Shown here: piece by piece, positions 1 to 5,310 of the stretch
Layout of the letters: each line of letters begins with the position of its first letter
Position numbering within the stretch: the first letter of the stretch is position 1
Source: an uncultured Clostridia bacterium
Lineage (GTDB): Bacteria > Bacillota > Clostridia > Christensenellales > Borkfalkiaceae
Direction of reading: 5' to 3'
DNA length: 5,310 nt
NCBI GenBank assembly: GCA_934254725.1
Contig: CAKQLR010000070.1
Coordinates: 1-5,310 of the forward strand
Translations under genes and position numbers: made by a program
Notes under the pieces: generated by a model
Database searches by the model: none
Seen by the model: the letters and a program-made list of their open reading frames with translations, nothing else
Told to the model about the DNA's origin: nothing

Positions 1-43
1 TGCATTGTTTACAAAACTGTTCTATATCTTTTTCGTTTACCAT
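1..43 (-). CDS. Start of downstream operon gene, 5' end only; function not determinable (possibly a MoxR-type ATPase)
   Basis: An ATG at 43-41 opens a frame that runs off the left edge with no stop: MVNEKDIEQFCKQC, then one more base. It starts 33 bases after the stop of the membrane protein gene on the same strand, so the two are probably co-transcribed. The ribosome binding site is weak: a purine-rich stretch (AGAGAG at 52-57) lies 8 bases upstream of the ATG. No in-frame alternative start is seen between the upstream stop and this ATG. Fourteen residues are too few to identify a family. The guess of a MoxR-type AAA+ ATPase rests on two things: such genes often follow three-helix membrane proteins like the upstream gene in clostridial operons, and many MoxR proteins begin with a short acidic/lysine-rich helix. 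This is inference from context only. Confidence 0.55.
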   Translation of the reverse strand, partial: MVNEKDIEQFCKQC

Positions 44-76
44 TGTTCTTTCTCTCTTCTTTCCTTTATTTTTTCC

Positions 77-1249
77 TTAATTATCAGCATCGTCGGGCGA
101 GGACGCCTTTATTGCATTGTAGTAGTTGTTTATGGCTTTTATAAGACGTTCGTTCATGGAAGTGTCGTTGTTTACTCTGTCAAGACCGCTGTCGGCATAA
201 TCTTTGTAAACATGCCTGTAATCGGTTTTTCCATCTATTATGAAACCGCCAGAAACACCGCCGGAATAATCGCCTGAATTCGGGCTATTAGTGCTGTTGC
301 TATTATTGCTATCGGAAGATCGCTCGTTATCGTAAGGCTTATTCGAAGAATCGGACAACGAAGGAATAGCTGCTTCGAGCTGTCTGAGATAAGATTCCAT
401 ATCGAAGTCCCCTTCCTCGTATATCGCTGAAATTTCGCTGTAAATGCCGAGGCCCGCGTCCTTCCTGAAAGGAGAAAGCTCTCCGTCGGACCACTGTACG
501 AAAACATATCCGGCTTTGGGAATTGCAAAAATATAATCGCCGTCTTCGCCTTCGGTAAAGGTCATCTCAACAGAACCGTCGCTGTAAAGCTTTATGGAAC
601 CGCTTTCGTTTTCCGCATAACCGTTGGCTAAAAGTTCGTTTTTAATTTCTTCGTTGCTCTCCGCATTGAAAGACGGACAGTAAAGCGTTCCGTATAATCC
701 CGAGGAATATCTGACCGAGAATTTTTCGGCAGGTCTTTCAAGATATTTTTCAACGATAACCTGACCGCTTTTTATAACTCCGTCCGAAGTAAGTACGGTT
801 ATCTCGGAAGCAATCGCGCAACATGTAACAGCCAAAGCCGTAAAAACGATAAGCACGTTAGAAATAGCCATGGGTATCATGTCTTTGTTTACGGTACTGA
901 GAGCGTTCAGCGCATCCTGCCTCTGAGCATTAGCCATAAAGGATTGGTCACCCTGATATTCGCACATCGTTATCATACGTTCTTCGAGACCAAGCTCGTC
1001 AACGCGAGCAGCCACCCTCTTTGCCGTGGTGCGGTATTTGAAGAAATACAAAAGACAGAATACTACTCCGCTAATTACCACGAGTTCGGGCAGTACGATC
1101 CATAATGCATTAAAACCTAAGTACCAGCACACAACGCATGTGATTAACGCGGATACGCCCGCCGTTAATAAGCCGATAAGTAAAGCTTTAAACACACCTT
1201 CAAAAGCAAGCCTCTTTTTAAACCTTGCGTATTCTTTTAATGCTTCCAT
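77..1249 (-). CDS. Membrane protein with three predicted helices and an extracytoplasmic InlB-B-repeat-like domain, function unknown
   Basis: A 390-residue protein. The ATG at 1249 is chosen over an in-frame ATG at 1264 because a perfect GGAGGT lies 7 bases upstream of it, while the earlier ATG has no ribosome binding site. Helix 1 spans about residues 20-44 and helix 2 about 47-70. A charged segment follows at about 71-120, containing KRVAARVDELGLEERMITM and then a QRQDALNAL stretch. Helix 3 is at about 126-148. With the charged segment in the cytoplasm, the C-terminal 240 residues lie outside. They contain a beta-rich part with IPKAGYVFVQWSDGE (about 242-256), resembling divergent InlB B-repeats, then a Ser/Asn linker (about 300-330) and a helical end (about 340-380, with DYRHVYKDY and INNYYNAIK). 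The 'GLEER.....E' plus 'R.DAL' pattern between helices recalls DUF4175-like membrane proteins encoded beside MoxR ATPases and DUF58 proteins; this comparison is from memory. No catalytic motif is seen. It probably forms an operon with the gene starting at 43. Confidence 0.9.
   Translation of the reverse strand: MEALKEYARFKKRLAFEGVFKALLIGLLTAGVSALITCVVCWYLGFNALWIVLPELVVISGVVFCLLYFFKYRTTAKRVAARVDELGLEERMITMCEYQGDQSFMANAQRQDALNALSTVNKDMIPMAISNVLIVFTALAVTCCAIASEITVLTSDGVIKSGQVIVEKYLERPAEKFSVRYSSGLYGTLYCPSFNAESNEEIKNELLANGYAENESGSIKLYSDGSVEMTFTEGEDGDYIFAIPKAGYVFVQWSDGELSPFRKDAGLGIYSEISAIYEEGDFDMESYLRQLEAAIPSLSDSSNKPYDNERSSDSNNSNSTNSPNSGDYSGGVSGGFIIDGKTDYRHVYKDYADSGLDRVNNDTSMNERLIKAINNYYNAIKASSPDDADN
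260..352 (-). repeat. Ser/Asn-rich low-complexity linker in the membrane protein
   Basis: Residues about 300-330 are almost entirely Ser, Asn, Asp, Pro and Gly (for example SSDSNNSNSTNSPNSG). At DNA level AGC, AAT and AAC codons recur at about 286-317. It is most simply a flexible extracytoplasmic linker between the beta-rich domain and the C-terminal helical segment. Confidence 0.75.
413..535 (-). other. InlB-B-repeat-like segment in the extracytoplasmic part of the membrane protein
   Basis: Residues about 239-279 of the 390-residue form contain YIFAIPKAGYVFVQWSDGE, then an R-K-D turn, and end in SAIYEE. The order 'A.P..GY.F..WSDG....R.D.....A.YE' is that of divergent InlB B-repeats (Flg_new-like, beta-grasp fold), which are exported in Firmicutes. 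Only one copy is present. The assignment is made by eye. Confidence 0.5.
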
Positions 1250-1256
1250 TTGCTTT

Positions 1257-1262
1257 ACCTCC
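1257..1262 (-). promoter_or_regulatory. Strong ribosome binding site that decides the start of the membrane protein
   Basis: On the minus strand the sequence reads GGAGGT, then the 7-base spacer AAAGCAA, then ATG at 1249. This is a full Shine-Dalgarno match at ideal distance. It overlaps codons 1-3 of the longer reading from the ATG at 1264. That earlier ATG is preceded only by A/T bases, so the longer form is unlikely. Confidence 0.9.
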
Positions 1263-1266
1263 ATTT

Positions 1267-1280
1267 ATTATATATATAAT
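1267..1280. repeat. Perfect 14-bp A/T palindrome in the predicted leader
   Basis: ATTATATATATAAT is its own reverse complement and sits 4 bases upstream of the GGAGGT ribosome binding site on the minus strand. An all-A/U hairpin would be weak. It may be no more than a by-product of AT-rich promoter DNA. Confidence 0.35.
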
Positions 1281-1293
1281 TATAGATAGTATA

Positions 1294-1322
1294 ATTGTAG
1301 TATTTTAAATCTACAAAATCAA
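1294..1322 (-). promoter_or_regulatory. Predicted vegetative (sigma-A type) promoter for the membrane protein operon
   Basis: On the minus strand TTGATT (1317-1322; 4 of 6 to TTGACA) is separated by exactly 17 bases from TACAAT (1294-1299; 5 of 6 to TATAAT). An overlapping alternative with the same spacing is TTGTAG (1311-1316) with TATACT (1288-1293). Either would start transcription near 1280-1287 and leave a short leader of about 30-40 bases before the start codon. The region upstream is rich in A- and T-tracts, which could act as an UP element. This is a sequence match only, in AT-rich DNA where chance matches are common. Confidence 0.55.
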
Positions 1323-1335
1323 GGAATTTGTCTTC

Positions 1336-1346
1336 TTCGAGTCGAA
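1336..1346. promoter_or_regulatory. Short palindrome upstream of the -35 element, possible operator
   Basis: TTCGAGTCGAA is an inverted repeat of 5-base arms around one central base. It lies 13 bases upstream of the predicted -35 element of the membrane protein operon. That is a plausible place for a regulator, but no known operator family is recognised and an 11-bp palindrome can occur by chance. Confidence 0.2.
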
Positions 1347-1492
1347 AAAAATCGCAAAACCGACAAACTTTTTGATTTTTTAAGGTTATTTTAAGTTTAA
1401 TCGCCTATTTTTGTTATTTTTTTTCAAAACCCGTTTTTTACCGATTTTAATTAAAGAGAAAAAACAGAGATTTTTTACCCTTATTATATGCA

Positions 1493-1538
1493 AATAATAA
1501 AACAAGCGTCCTCCCCGAATAAAACGGAAAAGACGCTT
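1493..1538 (-). terminator. Rho-independent terminator of the LRR gene
   Basis: On the minus strand, arms of 14 bases (1525-1538 and 1504-1517) enclose a 7-base loop (1518-1524). The outer seven pairs, AAGCGTC with GACGCTT, are perfect Watson-Crick pairs. The inner seven include G-U pairs when read as RNA. The stem is followed directly by GTTTTATTATT, a U-rich tail. It lies about 54 bases after the stop codon of the LRR gene and points the same way, which separates that gene from the membrane protein operon. The tail on the plus strand is less T-rich, so two-way function is doubtful. Confidence 0.88.
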
Positions 1539-1561
1539 ATTTCGCATATTATTCAAGTGAA

Positions 1562-1576
1562 ACGGATTTTATCCGT
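1562..1576 (-). repeat. Small perfect hairpin in the 3' untranslated region of the LRR gene
   Basis: ACGGAT and ATCCGT flank a 3-base A/T loop, giving a six-pair stem. It starts 15 bases after the stop codon and 23 bases before the terminator stem. It has no U-tract of its own. It could protect the mRNA end or be chance. Confidence 0.4.
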
Positions 1577-1591
1577 CGCACAGAACAGTGT

Positions 1592-4500
1592 TTAGTTTGC
1601 TTTGTAATTGTAAACGATATCGCAGCCGTCGAACCCTATATAATCGCCGATCAAATCGTTTACGGGAGTTCCCCAGTACTCTTCGGCAAAATCTTTCGTT
1701 CCCTTGAAGTAAATGGTCTGACCTGCTACCCAGTTTCTGAATGCGTAATTTACTACCACGCAGTTTTCGGAAAGAACTATAGATTTCAACGGGCAAGACA
1801 TAAACGCGTATATAGCTATTGAAACAACGCTTTCGGGAAGAACGAAATTGGTAAGAGCCGTACAGTTTTTGAACGTTTCTGCAGAAATTTCGGTATATCC
1901 CTCGGGTACAACCGCAGTGGTAAGTGCCGTACAATCGGACAAAATGCCTTTTGTTCCTGTACTTGTCATTCCTTTACCGAAGATAAACGACGTGAGATTT
2001 AAGTTCTTGGAAAACGCATAATTACCGATTTCGGTTACCGTGTCGGGAACCGTATACGTTTCCAACCCAGTATTACTGAACGCATATTGTCCTATCGTCT
2101 TAACCGTCGAAGACTCAAACGTTTTCAGCGAAGTACAATTCAGGAACATATAATTCGCAACGGTTTCAACATCCTTACCGAAAGTTACCTTTGTAAGAGT
2201 TGTGTTGATTATCGAAGAACTACTCGTACCATTCGAGAACAAATACGTAGCCGACGCTGTGTTAGGCGTATTTATTACAAGTTCCGTAACAAAGCTGTTG
2301 TTAAACGCTTTTGTCGGGAAGGTAGTTACCGTTTCGGGAATAATTACCTTGAAGGTCTTACCCTCCGCTATTTCGCTGCCGGCATTGCCGAGAACACCTG
2401 CAGCCAACGTTTTAACCGAGCCGAGGTCGAGAAGTTCGAGCTTAGTGTAACCTTCGAACGCACTTGCTTTTAACGTCGTTACCTTAGCGGGAAGCGTTAT
2501 TTTTGTTACGCCCGTGTTTGCGAATACCTGCGAACCGAATGTTTCAAGATTTTTGGGAAGAGTTACCTCTGTAATACCCGTACCCATGAACGCATAGTCG
2601 CCAAGATAGGTGAGTGCATCGGGGAATGCTATAGACGTTATTCCTGTATTCATGAATGCACCCGCACCTATATGTGTAAGAGTTGACGGAAGAGTTACTT
2701 CTGTAAGGTTTGTCAATCCGCTGAACGCATAGTCGCCTATTTCCGTAAGCCCTTCTTCAAACACGAAGGTAAGTTTGCTTGTTCCGACAAATGCGTAATC
2801 ACCTACTTTTACGCCTTCTCCGAGGGTTACAGTCCCTTCATATTCGGGAGCAACCGAAACAATTGTCGTACCGTCTTTAGAGTAGAGAATTCCGTCCTTT
2901 ACAAGGAAGTTGGTGTTGCCGAGGGTATTTTTATAGCTCGATATCTTAGTACCTACAAACGCGAATCCACCCACCGTTTTTAAGTTGACGGGGAGTACCG
3001 CTTCGCCGGTAAGAAGAACACAGTTTTTAAACGCATAAGCGCCTATAACTTCAAGACTGTCTAATTCGGGGGCATTAAGAGTTTCGCTTCCGACAAAGTT
3101 TTCGCAGTTTTCAAACACACTTTCGCCTATTTCTTTTACTTTGCCGAGGTTGATATACTTAATTCCGCTGTTTAAGAACATTCTCGCGGGCAGCGATGTA
3201 ATTTCATCCGAAAGAACGACTTTTTCAAGATTAGCACAACCTTCGAATATATTGGTCTGAGGCGTGCCCGGTTTATTGTTTCTTATCTCCGAATATGACC
3301 TCTTTGTTAAATTCAACTGTCTTATGCCGGACATATCTACTTCAACTACCGAGCTGTTTTTTAACATTGTTGTAGGAACAACATAGTTAGCGCTGGAGTC
3401 GCCGTCATAAGCCCACGTTGGCATTATTACCTTTTCTATGCCGGTTGTTTCGGCGAAGGCATTTACATCAATTTTCTTTATTCCGTCAAGATTTATTATC
3501 TTTTCATCTTTAACATCGTTATTGAAGTTTTCAATGGAGCTTCCGTAGAACGCCTTGCTTGCAATTGTCGTTGCTCCGGCGTGTTTTACTTTGACGTTTT
3601 TAAGTTTTGTACAACCCTCGAACGCCGAAGAAGCTATGCTCGTTACATTGGGCATATCTATCTCGACTATGGCGGTGTTCTTGAATGCAGAACCGCCTAT
3701 TGATGTTACTCCGGAAGTATTCGTAAGTTCCGTAAGATTTACGCAACCTTCAAAGACATTTGCCGAAATCGTCTTAATTTTCGTAATATCCAAACTTGTT
3801 ATTCCGGAATTTTTGAATGCCGAGCCGTTTAATGTGGCAAGCAACTGGGTACTTGTTACCGAGGTCAAGTCCGCACAATCTTCGAATGCCGAACTATCTA
3901 TTTTTGTTACTTTCGGTAAGTCTATGGTCGTGAGTCCGGAGTTCTTGAACGCGTTCCCATTGACGGTAGCGATATTATTCGTATCGGTAACCGTGCTAAG
4001 ATTTGCGCAGCCCTCGAATGCAGATTTAGGAACGGCAGTCATCTTTATCAGGCTAAAGGAAGTAATTGCCGAGTTTCTGAACGCAAAATTGCCTATCGTG
4101 CTAAGATTTGTTTCGTTAGTTACGGATGCAAGATTTGTACAGCCGTCAAAGGCGTAAGCGCCTAAAGAAGTTATATGCGTAAGATCTATCGAAGTTAAGC
4201 CCGACGAAGCAAACGCGGAGGCAGGCAACGTAGTTACTTCTTCATTCAACTCTACCGATGTAAGGTTAGCGCATTTTTCAAATACGTTCGTATCGAAAGA
4301 TTTTACTTTCGAAATGTCTATAGACGATATTCCAGAACCGGAGAACATATATTTTGTCAAAGCTGTTATTCCGCCAAGGTCAACACTCTGAAGGTTAACT
4401 GTATTTCTGAACAAATATGTTCCTATGGTCGTAACCTTGTTGAGGTTGAATTCCGTAATGCCCGTGCCTTCAAAGGAATAATTACCGAGTTCCAAACAAG

Positions 4501-5310
4501 CATCGGGGAGCGTAACCTTTCCGTCCGGATCGCTGTCCTTTGTCTTGAAGGTTGTAAACGAGGAGCAATTCTGGAATGCATAGTCGCCGATTTTTGTTAT
4601 AGTTCCCTTCGCATATACAGAAACAAGCGATTTACAACCGCTGAATATATTAGTTGTTCCTTTCGTTTGCTTATCAGGAGCTTTGTTCTGTAAACATCTC
4701 CAATATTCGGAACCGCCTATCGAATTAATCTTTGCGGGAAGTATTACGCTTATAAGACCTGTATTACGGAAAGCCCCGTTTCCAATCGATACAAGCGTTG
4801 AAGGAAGCGTAGCTACGTTATCGGGATCCGTCGATTTCGTTTTGATAGTAGTGAGAGACGTACAGTTGTAGAATACGAATGCATCATTACCGTTGTAGTT
4901 CTGAGTAGTGACAAGCTTGCCGTTGGCGAATTCTATATCGTCAAAATACAACTGGTCACGAGTCAACGTATTATTGTTGAAGTTTACCCATAACGGAAGA
5001 CCTATGCGACCTATTGTTTTGATGCCTTCGCCAAGAGTTACCTCTTTAAGCGACGAACAAGCTCTGAACGTACCGTCCGGGACATAACCGAGTTCGCCGG
5101 GAATTTCAGCCTTTACAAGACCGGAACAGTCCATGAATACATCTATACCCATATAACTGAGAACGGATTTACCGTCCTTGTTACGGGCAAACGATACTTC
5201 GGTAAGGCTCTTGATGCCCTTGAATGCTTCTGAACCTATCTTCTGGATAGTGGAAGGAAGCACGAGTTTTGCAATCTTTGTCTGTCCGACAAACGCCTTA
5301 GGCATTATTG
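1592..5310 (-). CDS. Giant BspA-like leucine-rich repeat (LRR_5) surface protein, N-terminus missing
   Basis: At least 1238 residues fall in the window, ending in TAA at 1594-1592. The frame stays open through the right edge. The methionine at 5305 lies inside a repeat (I-M-P-K-A-F-V-G), so it is not the start; signal peptide and any N-terminal anchor are out of view. Numbering below counts that methionine as 1. About 46 copies of the LRR_5 (BspA/TpLRR) repeat are visible, with the pattern 'AF.gC..L..V.LP..v..Ig..', each 21-24 residues. Residues 319-583 form a regular 44-residue double repeat. Inserts break the solenoid at about 101-140, 199-218, 630-645, 665-684 and 790-829; the last holds FLVKDGILYSKDGTTIVS, a common BspA-domain insert. 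The end (about 1191-1237) reads GQTIYFKGTKDF, then GFDGCDIVYNYKAN, a typical C-terminal cap of clostridial BspA proteins. No LPXTG motif or C-terminal helix is present. Members of the family are usually exported adhesins or ligand-binding scaffolds; the ligand cannot be told here. Confidence 0.95.
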   Translation of the reverse strand, partial: IMPKAFVGQTKIAKLVLPSTIQKIGSEAFKGIKSLTEVSFARNKDGKSVLSYMGIDVFMDCSGLVKAEIPGELGYVPDGTFRACSSLKEVTLGEGIKTIGRIGLPLWVNFNNNTLTRDQLYFDDIEFANGKLVTTQNYNGNDAFVFYNCTSLTTIKTKSTDPDNVATLPSTLVSIGNGAFRNTGLISVILPAKINSIGGSEYWRCLQNKAPDKQTKGTTNIFSGCKSLVSVYAKGTITKIGDYAFQNCSSFTTFKTKDSDPDGKVTLPDACLELGNYSFEGTGITEFNLNKVTTIGTYLFRNTVNLQSVDLGGITALTKYMFSGSGISSIDISKVKSFDTNVFEKCANLTSVELNEEVTTLPASAFASSGLTSIDLTHITSLGAYAFDGCTNLASVTNETNLSTIGNFAFRNSAITSFSLIKMTAVPKSAFEGCANLSTVTDTNNIATVNGNAFKNSGLTTIDLPKVTKIDSSAFEDCADLTSVTSTQLLATLNGSAFKNSGITSLDITKIKTISANVFEGCVNLTELTNTSGVTSIGGSAFKNTAIVEIDMPNVTSIASSAFEGCTKLKNVKVKHAGATTIASKAFYGSSIENFNNDVKDEKIINLDGIKKIDVNAFAETTGIEKVIMPTWAYDGDSSANYVVPTTMLKNSSVVEVDMSGIRQLNLTKRSYSEIRNNKPGTPQTNIFEGCANLEKVVLSDEITSLPARMFLNSGIKYINLGKVKEIGESVFENCENFVGSETLNAPELDSLEVIGAYAFKNCVLLTGEAVLPVNLKTVGGFAFVGTKISSYKNTLGNTNFLVKDGILYSKDGTTIVSVAPEYEGTVTLGEGVKVGDYAFVGTSKLTFVFEEGLTEIGDYAFSGLTNLTEVTLPSTLTHIGAGAFMNTGITSIAFPDALTYLGDYAFMGTGITEVTLPKNLETFGSQVFANTGVTKITLPAKVTTLKASAFEGYTKLELLDLGSVKTLAAGVLGNAGSEIAEGKTFKVIIPETVTTFPTKAFNNSFVTELVINTPNTASATYLFSNGTSSSSIINTTLTKVTFGKDVETVANYMFLNCTSLKTFESSTVKTIGQYAFSNTGLETYTVPDTVTEIGNYAFSKNLNLTSFIFGKGMTSTGTKGILSDCTALTTAVVPEGYTEISAETFKNCTALTNFVLPESVVSIAIYAFMSCPLKSIVLSENCVVVNYAFRNWVAGQTIYFKGTKDFAEEYWGTPVNDLIGDYIGFDGCDIVYNYKAN
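3557..4351 (-). repeat. Six tandem 44-residue double LRR units (132-bp period)
   Basis: Counting the methionine at 5305 as 1, units start at residues 319, 363, 407, 451, 495 and 539. The first five are exactly 44 residues and the sixth is 45. Each unit joins a 21-residue A repeat (such as SAFKNSGITSLD...) to a 23-residue B repeat (such as SAFEGCANL...). A repeats carry NSG or a similar small triplet where B repeats carry G-C-x-N-L. A looser, 43-residue unit precedes them at 276-318. Codons differ between units for the same residues (F-K-N is written several ways), so the duplication is old or the DNA has diverged under protein-level constraint. Confidence 0.88.
4442..4858 (-). repeat. Pair of 40-residue direct repeats, 99 residues apart, with a K-T-K...D-P-D segment
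   Basis: Residues 150-189 (4739-4858) and 249-288 (4442-4561) of the LRR protein align without gaps. Both have the order TT.KTK, D-P-D, TLP, GN..F, TG and a closing L. The inserted K-T-K/D-P-D segment lengthens the repeat compared with a usual LRR_5 unit and occurs nowhere else in the visible protein. This suggests duplication of a block about 99 residues long. Confidence 0.65.
4502..4537 (-). other. EF-hand/dockerin-like calcium loop pattern inside the LRR protein
   Basis: Residues 257-268 read DSDPDGKVTLPD. This fits the 12-residue loop D-x-D-x-D-G-x-V-x-x-x-D, with acidic residues at positions 1, 3, 5 and 12, glycine at 6 and a hydrophobic residue at 8. The partner copy at residues 158-169 keeps only the central D-P-D. 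The flanks belong to LRR strands rather than the helices of a classical EF-hand, so calcium binding is a hypothesis only. Confidence 0.3.

Larger units (their letters stand above)
1250..1591. other. AT-rich intergenic region between the LRR gene and the membrane protein operon
   Basis: This 342-base stretch has no supported gene. From right to left it holds a small hairpin just after the LRR stop codon, the intrinsic terminator of the LRR gene, a long A- and T-tract region (about 1345-1480), a short palindrome, and the promoter and ribosome binding site of the membrane protein operon. The A/T-tract part includes one weak inverted repeat (arms 1346-1353 and 1374-1381, almost all A/T). Apart from these, no tRNA, riboswitch or small ORF with a ribosome binding site was seen. 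Confidence 0.8.

Noticed and set aside
5..277. A plus-strand hydrophobic 90-codon frame.
   Set aside because: It runs opposite the end of the membrane protein gene and the start of the next. Its Phe/Val/Ile richness comes from the antisense of Lys/Asn/Asp codons.
1345..1480. A possible small RNA or riboswitch in the A/T-tract intergenic region.
   Set aside because: Only weak A/T inverted repeats are present, with no GC-containing conserved stems. The promoter of the next gene lies downstream of this stretch.
1569..1934. A minus-strand 121-codon frame overlapping the 3' end of the LRR gene in another frame.
   Set aside because: It is Arg/Tyr-rich and lies almost entirely inside the clear LRR coding frame, so it is a shadow.
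2087..2473. Plus-strand frames (including one at 2202-2450) within the LRR gene.
   Set aside because: They are Arg- and Cys-rich or composition-biased shadows of the minus-strand LRR gene, with no start signals.
3555..4157. A 200-codon open frame on the plus strand, opposite the 44-residue repeat array.
   Set aside because: Its recurring FLNAEP-like peptides are the antisense of the G-S-A-F-K-N repeat codons. It has no convincing ribosome binding site or domain, and the minus-strand LRR frame fully explains the DNA.
3557..4351. The 132-bp period as a CRISPR-like or recent satellite array.
   Set aside because: The period is coding, in frame and divergent at DNA level. It is an LRR module duplication.
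5303..5305. The ATG at 5305 as the start of the LRR protein.
   Set aside because: It lies inside an LRR_5 repeat (I-M-P-K-A-F), the frame continues to the window edge, and no signal peptide follows it.

Overview
The window looks like a piece of a host-associated, low-to-moderate GC Firmicutes genome, most likely an anaerobic gut or rumen clostridium. This is inferred from three things: a very large BspA-type (LRR_5) leucine-rich repeat protein, a strong GGAGGT ribosome binding site with AT-rich intergenic DNA, and a three-helix membrane protein of the kind found beside MoxR-type ATPases in clostridia. No marker gene is present, so the taxon is not proven. All genes read on the minus strand.

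Right to left (direction of transcription): positions 5310-1592 hold the 3' part of a giant LRR_5/BspA-like protein, with at least 1238 residues in the window and its N-terminus beyond the right edge. It has about 46 short repeats. In the middle, two repeat types alternate strictly, giving a 44-residue (132-bp) higher-order period with one cysteine per period. It ends in an 'IYF.G...GC.IVYNY'-type tail without a sortase motif. A small hairpin and a well-formed intrinsic terminator (1493-1538) close this transcription unit.

Positions 1250-1591 are an AT-rich intergenic region. It carries that terminator and then a separate promoter (about 1294-1322) for the next unit. Positions 1249-77 encode a 390-residue membrane protein with three predicted helices, a charged cytoplasmic segment between helices 2 and 3, an extracytoplasmic domain with an InlB-B-repeat-like 'GY.F..WSDG' motif, a Ser/Asn linker and a conserved-looking C-terminal helical segment. 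After 33 bases a further gene starts (43 to beyond the left edge); only 14 codons are visible.

The LRR protein and the membrane-protein operon appear to be separate transcription units. The LRR protein is probably a surface-exposed or secreted adhesion/recognition scaffold. The membrane protein is probably an accessory component of an envelope-associated operon, possibly of MoxR type. No mobile element, CRISPR array, tRNA, rRNA or riboswitch was recognised.
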